Shown: piece after piece, positions 34,650 through 42,408 of the stretch
Position numbering within the stretch: the first letter of the stretch is position 1
How the letters are laid out: each line of letters starts with the position of its first letter
Assembly: GCF_015550425.1 (NCBI RefSeq)
Contig: NZ_JADNAT010000019.1
Coordinates: 1 to 64,000 of the forward strand
Reading direction: 5' to 3'
Length of the DNA stretch: 64,000 bases
Origin: Clostridium sp. 1001275B_160808_H3
Lineage (GTDB): Bacteria; Bacillota; Clostridia; Clostridiales; Clostridiaceae
Position numbers and translations under genes: made by a program
Notes under the pieces: generated by a model
Database searches by the model: none
What the model was told of the DNA's origin: nothing
What the model saw: only the letters and a program-made list of their open reading frames with translations

Positions 34650-35641
34650 TATCCTCTCTCCTTTCTAACTAATGATATGAAAAACGGTATTCCTATAAGT
34701 GCTGTAAATACTCCAATTGGAGTTTCATAAGGATCTAAAAGCATTCTTGCTGCTATATCTGCGTATGTTAAAAGTACTGCACCAATCAAAAATGAGCATG
34801 GTATGTTTTTTCTATAATCCTCTCCTAGTATTTTTCTAACTATTTGAGGAACTATAAGCCCAACAAAGGCTATATTTTTACCTACTGCAACTGCTGCTGC
34901 ACACATTGGTATCATAACCATTAGTGTTGCAAATCTTATTTTTTCTGGATTTTCACCAAGTCCAATTGCAACATCATCGCCTAAGTTTAAAATATTTATC
35001 TTCGGTGATAATAAAATTGCTATAATAAGTCCTATAATTCCAACAAAAAATACTAATTTAAAATCTGCCCATCCTGCATTTCTAAATCCTCCAGATACCC
35101 AAAACCCTATCATTTGTGATTGATTTGATAAAAGTCCAACTATTGTTGTTAATGAAATGAAGAATGTACTTAAGGCTGTTCCAGCTAAAAGTATCTTTGC
35201 AATTGAATTATTATTTGCTTTTTTTGATATAAAAGCTAAAACTATAAGTCCTGTTATAAGTGCTCCTATAAAAGCTGCAATCATAACATTTTTTGTATTT
35301 ATTGTTATTCCTAGTGCATAGAAAATTGCTATTACTAAAGTTGCTCCTTGGCTCACACCTAATATTGATGGCTCTGCTATAGGATTTCTAGTAACCCCTT
35401 GTATCATTGCACCTGTTACCCCTAATATTCCCCCTGTAAATAATACTGATAATGCTCTTGGGATTCTTACATCTCTAACTAACATAAGTTCTAATGTTTC
35501 ACTATAATTAAAGATACTATCCCAAATGTCTGAAAAGGAAATATGGACGGATCCTAACCTTACAGCTAGAACCAGTCCTATTACTAAGAGTAACATACTA
35601 ATTATTGTAAAAATTACTGTATGTCTCTTATTTTGTTTCAT
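34649..35641 (-). CDS. Siderophore ABC permease (FecCD/BtuC family)
   Basis: A 330-aa partner permease. VRDVRIPRALSVLFTGGILGVTGAMIQG (~53-80) and VGKNIAFVGLIVPQIVRKILG (~250-270) are the family marks; about 10 transmembrane helices. Its start overlaps the binding-protein gene by 14 bases, and an ATP-binding partner follows two genes on. FecCD permeases carry ferric hydroxamates, citrate, catecholates, heme or cobalamin; the neighbouring AraC regulator favours a siderophore. Confidence 0.94.
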   Translation of the reverse strand: MKQNKRHTVIFTIISMLLLVIGLVLAVRLGSVHISFSDIWDSIFNYSETLELMLVRDVRIPRALSVLFTGGILGVTGAMIQGVTRNPIAEPSILGVSQGATLVIAIFYALGITINTKNVMIAAFIGALITGLIVLAFISKKANNNSIAKILLAGTALSTFFISLTTIVGLLSNQSQMIGFWVSGGFRNAGWADFKLVFFVGIIGLIIAILLSPKINILNLGDDVAIGLGENPEKIRFATLMVMIPMCAAAVAVGKNIAFVGLIVPQIVRKILGEDYRKNIPCSFLIGAVLLTYADIAARMLLDPYETPIGVFTALIGIPFFISLVRKERG

Positions 35642-36575
35642 TTAACATTTCACCTATTTCATCTACTAATAATTCTCTACCTATTGAGCTATAACCTTGG
35701 TTAAAGTATGGTGATGAATCTAACACTACTACTTTACCCGCTTTAACTGCTGGTAGGTTGTTCCAAATAGCATTGCTTTCTAATTGAGCTAAATCTTCTT
35801 TTGTTGCTATTAAGAATATATAATCTGATTTTATTGCTGCTAAACCTTCGTATGTAACAACTGGTAAACTTATATCACTTTGTGCTGGCATGCCTTCTGG
35901 TTTCTTAAGTCCCATATCTTCATATAATACGCTACCAAATCCTGCACCATCAAATATGAAGAACTGTCCACCACTTGCTAAGAATGAAAGGTATGATGTA
36001 TCTTCACCATATTCTGATTTAACCTTATCTCCTGCTTCTTTAGCTTTTGCTTCATAATCTGCAAGCCACTTATCAGCTTCTGCTTCTTTATTAAATACCT
36101 TTGCAAATGCCTTAACGTCATCTTTCCAATTTAATGCTTCTAATTGAATCATAACTGTTGGAGCAATTTCACTTAATTGATCATACATTTTTTCTTGAAC
36201 TGTTGATATAACTATTAAATCTGGGTTTAAGTTCATTATAGCTTCAACATCCATTGTATCTTGCATGCTATATCCTAATATTTCTGCACCCTTTAATGTT
36301 TCTTCTAAATATGAAGGGAACTTAGTATAATCATAAGCATCACTATTTGCTGTTCCTATTACCTTATATCCTAAAATTGATAAAATATCACTGTTTCCAC
36401 TTAAATCTACTATTCTTTGAGGTTCTGCTGGAATTTCTACTTCTCCTCTAACATCTGTTACAGTTACTTTTTTGTCATCTGACTTATTTTCAGTTGTAGT
36501 ACCATTTCCGCATCCTACAAGCATAAATGCAGTAACACAAGAAACTACTAATGCTTTTAATAAATTCTTCTTCAT
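35628..36575 (-). CDS. Siderophore-binding lipoprotein (FhuD/FepB-like)
   Basis: A 315-aa lipoprotein that delivers iron-siderophore to the permeases. The signal peptide has a lipobox at LVGCGN (C22), then a short charged linker. The class III binding-protein fold is marked by VTDVRGEVEIPAEPQRIVDL (~38-57), LNPDLIVIST (~116-125) and the two lobes joined by a long helix (~170-195). Conserved glutamates for docking on the permeases appear as MDVEAIM and LLVDEI. First gene of the operon, GGAGG ribosome site. Transcription is divergent from the AraC gene. Confidence 0.93.
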   Translation of the reverse strand: MKKNLLKALVVSCVTAFMLVGCGNGTTTENKSDDKKVTVTDVRGEVEIPAEPQRIVDLSGNSDILSILGYKVIGTANSDAYDYTKFPSYLEETLKGAEILGYSMQDTMDVEAIMNLNPDLIVISTVQEKMYDQLSEIAPTVMIQLEALNWKDDVKAFAKVFNKEAEADKWLADYEAKAKEAGDKVKSEYGEDTSYLSFLASGGQFFIFDGAGFGSVLYEDMGLKKPEGMPAQSDISLPVVTYEGLAAIKSDYIFLIATKEDLAQLESNAIWNNLPAVKAGKVVVLDSSPYFNQGYSSIGRELLVDEIGEMLNETK

Positions 36576-37123
36576 AACTTACCTCCATATTTTCTAAGAT
36601 TAATTAAATCATTATCTTATAATAACTTAATTAATCTTATTATTAATTTCTTTTTTAATCTTATTATTGTTTTTTTAATTCTTTTTAGTTAGCTTTTTAA
36701 TTATTTTTTCATTAGTCTTCTTAAATTATTTTTTTATTAATATTTTTAGTTTGCTTATAATTAGACTTTTTACTTTCTTTGATTAATTAATCTTATTTAT
36801 TATCTTTATTACATTGCCAATTGTATATGAGATTCATTCTCAATTCAATATCTGCAACCGATTTAATAATTTTATCATCCAATAGAATAATTTTTATATA
36901 AAAATAAGCAGTTTTTCTGCTATAATATTTATAAAGATTATTGTAATTCAGTTTACAATCTAGATTGAAATATATAATAAACAATTATTATACTTATTTA
37001 AGCAAATAAAAATAGCACAGACTGAAGGGCTGAAAAGTTTATTAATATTATTACCTAAAGAAAAAGTTTTATGAAAAATTTATTTTTAACTGTAGAAAAT
37101 ATAACTAAGGGGGATGAAAACAA
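36576..37123. promoter_or_regulatory. Divergent siderophore/AraC control region
   Basis: 548 bases, over 80% A+T. Near the binding-protein start a partial Fur box lies on the minus strand (AGATAATGATTTAAT, 36617-36603; about 9 of 14 consensus positions). The middle (36640-36780) is a run of TTTTTAAT-like low complexity. On the plus strand a TATAAT at about 36919-36924 may serve the AraC gene, which has a GGGGG ribosome site. A 63-codon frame here (36793-36984) shows no support. Confidence 0.4.
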
Positions 37124-38134
37124 ATGATATCGAGATCTACTCATGAATTTCAAAAGATAGTACTAAATAATATGATTTTTTCTTCATACCCTATGGGTAA
37201 TTACACTATATATAAAAATGAAGATAGACCTGAACTTGGATATTTTATTAAATATAGTCGTGAAGGATATTATGATTTTGGAATTGGTGATTATACTATT
37301 GCTCAAGATTTTTCTCTTTCTTTTGATCATCAAGATGAGATAATGCGATTTGGGACTGTTTATACAGGAGTAACAAAATTTAAAATAGAAAATAACCCTG
37401 TTTCATCATTTACTCCATCTTCTTTTTTTGTTGTAGAGAAGAATTTAAAAGGAACTCAGGTTTGGAAAAAAGGTCAACATTTTCATGGAGCAGAAATAAC
37501 TATTTACAAAAAATATTTTGATGAAGTTCTTAAACCTAATTTTACTAATATTATTGATTTTAATAATTTTGACTTTAATTATACATATAGATATCTTCCT
37601 CTTGAAATTGCAACCATCGTTCAGCAGTTAAGAAACTTAGCTCAAGCTGATGAATTAACTCCAATATATTTAGAAAGCAAGATATTAGAAGCTGTTGCAT
37701 TAATATCAAAAGAAGTTAACTCTTCACCTGAAAATACTTTTACAAATCAATTGCATTATGGGGATATAATGATTGGTAAAAACAGAAAAGTTGCTTTAAC
37801 AGCTTCTGATGCTAATGCAATACAAAAAGCTTATGAGATTTTGACAATGGAAGCTTGTAATCCTCCTACTATAAAAAGCTTAAGTAAGATGGTATTTTTA
37901 AATGAACAAAAATTAAAAGCAGGATTTTCAGCAAAATATCATATGTCTATTAGCCAATACACTAATTCAATTAGAATGACTATTGCCGAAAATTTATTAT
38001 CTACAACAGACCTTAGTATTGAAGAGATTTCTAAAATGATAGGTTATAACTATTGCGGAAACTTTGTAAAGATGTTTAAGAAAGTTCATGGGAAAACTCC
38101 ACTTGCTTTTAGAAAAATGAAAGAAGTTCATTAG
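37124..38134 (+). CDS. AraC-family regulator of siderophore uptake
   Basis: A 336-aa regulator. The N-terminal ~220 residues form a ligand-sensing domain without recognised motif; the last ~100 residues form the AraC double helix-turn-helix. Helix 1 is around TIKSLSKMVFLNEQKLKAGFSAKYHMS and helix 2 around LSIEEISKMIGYNYCGNFVKMFKKVHGKTPLAFRK. Length and layout resemble PchR/YbtA, which bind a ferric siderophore and activate its uptake operon. It is divergent from the ABC operon, which supports that role. Inducer unknown. A strong terminator follows. Confidence 0.88.
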   Translation: MISRSTHEFQKIVLNNMIFSSYPMGNYTIYKNEDRPELGYFIKYSREGYYDFGIGDYTIAQDFSLSFDHQDEIMRFGTVYTGVTKFKIENNPVSSFTPSSFFVVEKNLKGTQVWKKGQHFHGAEITIYKKYFDEVLKPNFTNIIDFNNFDFNYTYRYLPLEIATIVQQLRNLAQADELTPIYLESKILEAVALISKEVNSSPENTFTNQLHYGDIMIGKNRKVALTASDANAIQKAYEILTMEACNPPTIKSLSKMVFLNEQKLKAGFSAKYHMSISQYTNSIRMTIAENLLSTTDLSIEEISKMIGYNYCGNFVKMFKKVHGKTPLAFRKMKEVH

Positions 38135-38381
38135 AGTAAAAAGTTAAAGGTGAAAGAGGGAAAAAGTTATTGAAATAGCTCAGGAAAGCTGAGTTAAAAT
38201 TTAAAAATAGCAATAAAATATAATTTATTGCTATTTTAGCATCACCTTTATTTGGAATTGCAATACAACCACAGCGAGGACATGGTGAATCACCTATTAT
38301 TTCAGTAAAATTACTACTTTCATTCTCTAAAATTTTTTCTAAATTTACTTCTGGTAGAAATTCATATTTTAAATCACTCAT
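38109..38381 (-). pseudogene. Truncated CPCC-type cysteine-rich protein gene
   Basis: The frame starts well (AGGAGAGG, then ATG). It encodes about 53 plausible residues, MSDLKYEFLPEVNLE...GDSPCPRCGCIAIPNKGDA, resembling the first half of small CPCC-family proteins. These should continue to a second cysteine pair (a CPVCFWE-like segment). Instead the frame runs into the AraC gene's terminator and its last codons, giving a hydrophobic tail with no cysteines. It is probably the 5' remnant of a gene cut by a deletion or rearrangement. If expressed, the product would be a 90-aa fusion without the second metal-binding half. Confidence 0.5.
38204..38237 (+). terminator. Terminator of the AraC gene
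   Basis: A perfect 14-bp stem (38204-38217 and 38224-38237) with a 6-nt loop, preceded by a small CTCAG / CTGAG hairpin (38179-38193). Confidence 0.82.
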
Positions 38382-38425
38382 TTTTAACCTCTCCTAAATT
38401 AGTCAAAAAATCGTTATAATTATTA

Positions 38426-38884
38426 TCATTTTATATTTTTAGCATCAAGTCTAATTTTTTCTTCAGTTAATTGTAGAAATATCTCTAATAACTCCATCTT
38501 TGAGATTGCATAATTTAATATATCATTTTCTACTCTTTCTCTCTTATAATAATCATGTGTATATCTATTTCTCAATATTACAGCAGAAACTAAAAATTTT
38601 GTTAAGTTTTCATCTATAAACCCATATAAATTAGATCTTTTAATTAATTCTAAACCTGAATATCCATCAACATAATTGCCTGTTATAACTAAATATGCTT
38701 CTGACATATCTATTATATACTCAGTAAAATCTTGAAAATATCCAATTATTGATCTTCTTAAGTAAATTGAATTTGATGACTTATATTCTTTTATAGCTCC
38801 TTGCATTAATTTAAGTGTATCTTTTGCACTATTAAACTTTAAATTAATACTATCCTTTTTATATTTATAATATGCTGCTACCAT
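38426..38884 (-). CDS. hepT: HepT-like HEPN toxin
   Basis: A 152-aa all-helical HEPN-domain protein. The catalytic motif RX4HXY is intact as R105-NRYT-H110-D-Y112, as in HepT ribonuclease toxins. In the studied family the cognate MntA silences the toxin by adding AMP groups to that tyrosine. The gene overlaps the nucleotidyltransferase gene by 20 bases and has GGAGG within it, so the two are co-translated with the antitoxin first. A minor alternative is a HEPN protein with a non-toxic role, but motif and partner argue for a toxin. Confidence 0.85.
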   Translation of the reverse strand: MVAAYYKYKKDSINLKFNSAKDTLKLMQGAIKEYKSSNSIYLRRSIIGYFQDFTEYIIDMSEAYLVITGNYVDGYSGLELIKRSNLYGFIDENLTKFLVSAVILRNRYTHDYYKRERVENDILNYAISKMELLEIFLQLTEEKIRLDAKNIK

Positions 38885-39287
38885 TTATATCCTCCAATAT
38901 TTTATTATCTTCTCTAGTTTTTCTTATAATCCACTCATTTTCTCTTAAGTATTTATTTACATATAATCTAAAATCAATTTCTTTAATTTCATCTATAATC
39001 AGTTTATCTTTACTATCTAAGTATTGTCTTGCTAACCTACTATCATAATCACTTATACTTAAAAATGTTAAATGTATATCTTCATAACTAAAGTAATCCT
39101 TTAACACTGGTAAAAGCATTTCTTCTAGATCAATTTCATCCATAATATCTTCTCGTGTTGCCATTAGTACAAATATATCTATATCACTATCGCCACTTCT
39201 CCAATACTTTGTACCATAACTCCCAAATACAGATAGTGAAATTAAGTTATCTATTTTATTAATCTTTAAATTCTTTAACAATTTCAT
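38865..39287 (-). CDS. mntA: MntA-like nucleotidyltransferase antitoxin
   Basis: A 140-aa minimal nucleotidyltransferase. The active site is GS (22-23) followed by DID (35-37) in FGSYGTKYWRSGDSDIDIFV, a GSX11DXD spacing one residue longer than the usual GSX10DXD. A third acidic residue is likely near residue 76 (DIHLTF). In type VII toxin-antitoxin systems such proteins AMPylate HepT. AGGGTGAG precedes the ATG. First gene of the two-gene unit, flanked by repeat-rich DNA, which is common for such mobile modules. Confidence 0.85.
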   Translation of the reverse strand: MKLLKNLKINKIDNLISLSVFGSYGTKYWRSGDSDIDIFVLMATREDIMDEIDLEEMLLPVLKDYFSYEDIHLTFLSISDYDSRLARQYLDSKDKLIIDEIKEIDFRLYVNKYLRENEWIIRKTREDNKILEDINGSSIL

Positions 39288-39454
39288 AGTCTCACCCTTA
39301 ACCTTAAAATCATCACATATATTATATTTTATTATATATTATTCCAATTATTAAGTTAAGTATATCACTATATTTAAGTTTTTAATCATCTATAATTTTT
39401 ATCTTATTCTATTTTTAAACATCGTTGTTTCCTATATTTTCATTACATAATACT
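39288..39454. other. Start of the second repeat-rich gap (39288-39991)
   Basis: The 704-base gap between mntA and the phosphatase gene has no gene. Its first part is plain A+T-rich sequence likely to hold the mntA promoter; the rest is made of the repeats listed next. Confidence 0.5.
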
Positions 39455-39615
39455 CTGTTTTAAAAACGTGTTGGTAATTATATTTTCATACTATATGTTT
39501 CTGTTTTAAAAGATTGTTGGCAATTAGTATTTTCATAGTATATATTTCTGTTTTAAAAGATTGTTGGTGATTATATTTTCATACTATATCTTTCTGTTTT
39601 AAAAGATTGTTGGTA
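39455..39615 (+). repeat. Array of four core repeats with 46-47-bp period
   Basis: Copies start at 39455, 39501, 39548 and 39594. The first has the same core as at 30176 (GTTTTAAAAACGTGTTGG); the other three read GTTTTAAAAGATTGTTGG. The 24-25-base spacers are alike (TATTTTCATACTATAT or close), so the full 46-47-bp unit is duplicated and this is not a CRISPR. Confidence 0.88.
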
Positions 39616-39670
39616 AAATTATTTAGTTATATTTTTCTAAATAGTTCTTCCTGCTATAAATACATTTAAA

Positions 39671-39756
39671 TATAATTAATTATACTTAAAGCCATATGAG
39701 ACATGTCTCTGAAATTTAACAGTAACCAATTGGATATAATTAATTATACTTAAAGT
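39671..39756 (+). repeat. Pair of 20-bp direct repeats
   Basis: TATAATTAATTATACTTAAA occurs at 39671-39690 and 39736-39755, 65 bp apart, both followed by G. The sequence is itself partly palindromic. Confidence 0.85.
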
Positions 39757-39764
39757 TATGCTAA

Positions 39765-39792
39765 TACCATTAACAACAATTTCTTAAAACAG
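39765..39792 (-). repeat. Inverted, worn copy of the core repeat
   Basis: Reads TACCATTAACAACAA then TTTCTTAAAACAG, the reverse complement of the core with an insertion. It faces the four forward copies at 39455-39615, the same arrangement as in the 30-31 kb cluster. Confidence 0.65.
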
Positions 39793-39814
39793 ACCTCGAG
39801 TATTCTGAAAAACA

Positions 39815-39885
39815 AAATAGTGAAAAGTTAAAGCCTCTCTACTGAATCTTATCTAAATCAGATATACATTAACTTTTCACTATTT
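39815..39885. mobile_element. 71-bp MITE-like element with perfect 17-bp ends
   Basis: AAATAGTGAAAAGTTAA (39815-39831) is the exact reverse complement of TTAACTTTTCACTATTT (39869-39885). The 37-base middle has no coding capacity. The right end runs into an 8-bp tandem repeat (TTTCACTA, four copies, 39874-39908). Similar GTGAAAA/TTTTCAC ends occur at 30.0-30.45 kb. No target duplication could be assigned. Confidence 0.6.
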
Positions 39886-39991
39886 CACTATTTCACTATT
39901 TCACTATTAATATAAATTATAAATATAATTTAAGAAGATAAATAGACTGTGTAATAAGCATATCTAGTTATCTTAATAATTATTTCACGAT

Positions 39992-40633
39992 TTATTTAAA
40001 TTCGTTAAATTCTTTCTTTGCATATTCATGATGTTTCATGCAAGCAACTAATGGCATTTCATAACCATCTTCTGTAAAGTTTATTTCTGTAAGGCTTGTC
40101 TGCTTTATAAACGGTGGATCCCATAAAGTGTCTATATCTCTTTTTTCTAGCTCACATAAATATGACTTTAAAGTGATAGTATGAGTTACGATTAAAATAT
40201 TTTTTCCTTTTTCTTTTTCTAATATTTCATTAATTGCTTTGAAAGCTCTTTCTTTAACTTCATAAAAGTTTTCTCCATCTCCTGTTGGAATATATTTTGA
40301 TGGAACATTCCAAAAGTTATAGTAGTTTTCTTCACTTAGGCTTTTCATTTCTTCTTGATTTAGGCCTTCCCATCCACCTATTCTAATTTCTTTTAAACCA
40401 TCATTAGCTTTAAGAGGTATGTTTCTATCTCCTTTTACTATTTTAGCCGTATTATAAGCCCTTCCTATTGGACTTGCATAAATAACATCTATATGTGTAT
40501 CCTTCATTCTATCTCTAAGCCATTCAGCTTGCTTAATTCCAAGCTCTGTTAAAGGAGAATCTCCCCACCCTTGCATTATTCCTTTTTCATTCCATTCTGT
40601 TTCTCCATGTCTTGTTAAATATAGTTTAGTCAT
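39992..40633 (-). CDS. Histidine phosphatase (phosphoglycerate-mutase-like)
   Basis: A 213-aa enzyme of the histidine phosphatase superfamily (GpmB/CobC/PhoE-like). The phosphohistidine motif is LTRHGETEWN (5-14, H8), with the second conserved histidine in IVTHTITLKS (~149-158) and E in KEIRIGGWEG. Such proteins dephosphorylate small phosphorylated metabolites; true 2,3-bisphosphoglycerate-dependent mutase activity is less likely. I start at MTKLYLTRHG, with GAGAGG upstream, rather than at the in-frame ATG 27 bases before. Stands alone. Confidence 0.9.
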   Translation of the reverse strand: MTKLYLTRHGETEWNEKGIMQGWGDSPLTELGIKQAEWLRDRMKDTHIDVIYASPIGRAYNTAKIVKGDRNIPLKANDGLKEIRIGGWEGLNQEEMKSLSEENYYNFWNVPSKYIPTGDGENFYEVKERAFKAINEILEKEKGKNILIVTHTITLKSYLCELEKRDIDTLWDPPFIKQTSLTEINFTEDGYEMPLVACMKHHEYAKKEFNEFK

Positions 40634-41431
40634 AAAAACACCTCTCATTAATATTTGCAATATGGTAGATTATATTAGGATAACAAACTAACACAATCTA
40701 CTAATAATTTCTCATATTTTTATATTTCTCATATTTTTATATTAGCATAAGTATTTTTCCTCAACAATTGTACTATTTCTAAATCAAATGTTTATTGCAT
40801 ACCTGTTTAATGTTTATTGTATAAATATTTATTTTATAAATGTTTATTTAACTTTTTCAATAATAAAAAAGAGCTTATACTGATTATAAATCCAGCATTA
40901 TTTTTTCATTCTTTATCCTGCACAAATGATCTAAATTTCTAACTCTTCTAGTGTATAGAAAAAGAACTGATATACATAGCTAATAAATTTATGTATTTCT
41001 TCTATCTATTAAAAATAGAAGATTATTTTCACCTACATATCTATTCCCAGCACCTAAAGAAGGTTGAATACATAAATTTCATTTTAATAGTCTGATGATT
41101 TTAAGAAATAAAAAAAGCCTACCTATTAAGTAGCCTCTGAAAGTCTTATTTTATTTTTTATTAATTTAAAGTCTTATTTCATTTTATTTTTTATTAATTT
41201 AAAAAAATCTGAAAATTATCAACAAATAATATTTTTTTATCCACAATTTTCAGTTAATAAATTTTATTTTTATGTTGATACTTTCTAAATATTTCAATTA
41301 ATATAGCTTAATAATAAATTTTGTAGTATCTAATAGAACTATTAGTAGTATCATTTTGTCTTATGTATATTATTCTTGCTTATATTAATTAAATTTGCTT
41401 TTAAATAAAACATCATTAAAAAATGGAATGC
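40634..41431. other. A+T-rich gap with a short tandem duplication
   Basis: About 800 bases without a convincing gene. The only clear structure is a tandem pair around AGTCTTATTT...TTTTTTATTAATTTAAA (41141-41170 and 41169-41201), with a five-base difference in length. A weak hairpin-like stretch occurs near 41117-41137. Confidence 0.5.
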
Positions 41432-41464
41432 CTACGAAAATGACTTTTAAATCAATTTTCGTAG
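41432..41464 (-). terminator. Terminator of the P-loop gene
   Basis: A 12-bp stem CTACGAAAATGA / TCAATTTTCGTAG with one bulged base, 11 bases beyond the stop. The T-run is modest. Confidence 0.65.
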
Positions 41465-41475
41465 ACACTTTTATT

Positions 41476-42057
41476 TTACTTAGCCATATCTAGATTTATC
41501 TCTTGAGACACTCCTACGATATCTAATATTTTTTCTGCTCTTTCTTTTGTTGATCCTGTTATTTCTGTATATCTAACATTTTCTGCTTCTAAGAAACTTA
41601 ATATAGCCTTGTCCACAGCTTGTGCTACTTCTTCGTCCTGCCATCTTACTCCGTCTTTTGAATAACCAAATTCTCTTGGTACAAAGAATATGTGATCATA
41701 CTTTGGTAAATCTCTTAAAGCTAACACATAAAGATCTTTTAATATTTCAATTTCTTTTGTTGTTCTTTTTTTATCACCTAGCATAAATCTAGCATATATG
41801 TATGGTACAAAGGTAGCATAATCTGTTAATGCATAATCAAAATCATTTAAACTTTCTTCTAAATGAAGTTGTCCTAAATAAATTCCATATTGCTCAGCTA
41901 TGTTTTCTATCATACCTTTATCTCTTAGGTAATCTGTACTATACTCTGTTGCTACTCCTACATTTAAATCTCTAATCTTCATATCTACATAAAGTTGTTG
42001 TATTAATGTAGTTTTTCCACATCTTGGCCCACCTAAAATGGCAATTCTCTTTGGCAT
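41476..42057 (-). CDS. P-loop NTPase, NadR/AAA_28-like
   Basis: A 193-aa cytoplasmic P-loop protein. Walker A is GGPRCGKTTL (9-18) and a Walker-B-like strand lies at HIFFVPREF (~122-130). The fold and the early VATEYSTDYLRDKG segment resemble nucleoside/nicotinamide-riboside kinase-type proteins (AAA_28). No substrate can be assigned. GGAGGG precedes the ATG. It stands alone, with a hairpin terminator after it. Confidence 0.65.
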   Translation of the reverse strand: MPKRIAILGGPRCGKTTLIQQLYVDMKIRDLNVGVATEYSTDYLRDKGMIENIAEQYGIYLGQLHLEESLNDFDYALTDYATFVPYIYARFMLGDKKRTTKEIEILKDLYVLALRDLPKYDHIFFVPREFGYSKDGVRWQDEEVAQAVDKAILSFLEAENVRYTEITGSTKERAEKILDIVGVSQEINLDMAK

Positions 42058-42408
42058 TGCAAACCCTCCAAAAAACTTCTATATAAAAAGTAAATATTTT
42101 TCAAAATAGATTTTAATTATATCAACAATCGACATAAATTTCAATGTATATTGGAGGGAATATTCATGTTTTGTAATTAGTAATAATTATGAAACATGAA
42201 TTTTATTCACTTTTTATAAAAAGACAGTAAATATATTTATTCTTTCACAAATATATCTACTGTATTCACTAAATTAACTTATAACATGTTACAATTCAGC
42301 TATATGAATTATATCATAATTTATGCATTGTTCATTCTCAATTATCTAATTCTACCTGCTTGTCTGAGTTATCTCCTCAATTATGCATTATCCATTGTCC
42401 ATTATCAA
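42058..42408. repeat. Gap with 10-bp hairpin and interspersed repeat
   Basis: 351 bases without a gene. ATTCATGTTT (42162-42171) is inverted at 42192-42201, a possible operator or stem upstream of the P-loop gene. At 42391-42405 lies the 15-mer TCCATTGTCCATTAT, also found at 12992-13006. It ends 3 bases from the transporter stop codon. Confidence 0.55.

Noticed and set aside
36793..36984. 63-codon frame in the AraC/siderophore control region
   Set aside because: No ribosome site, A+T-rich composition typical of chance frames, and it overlaps likely promoter elements.
39455..39615. CRISPR-like regular repeat spacing
   Set aside because: The 24-25-base spacers are similar to one another, there are only four units and no cas gene is near; it is a tandem repeat of the whole 46-47-bp unit.
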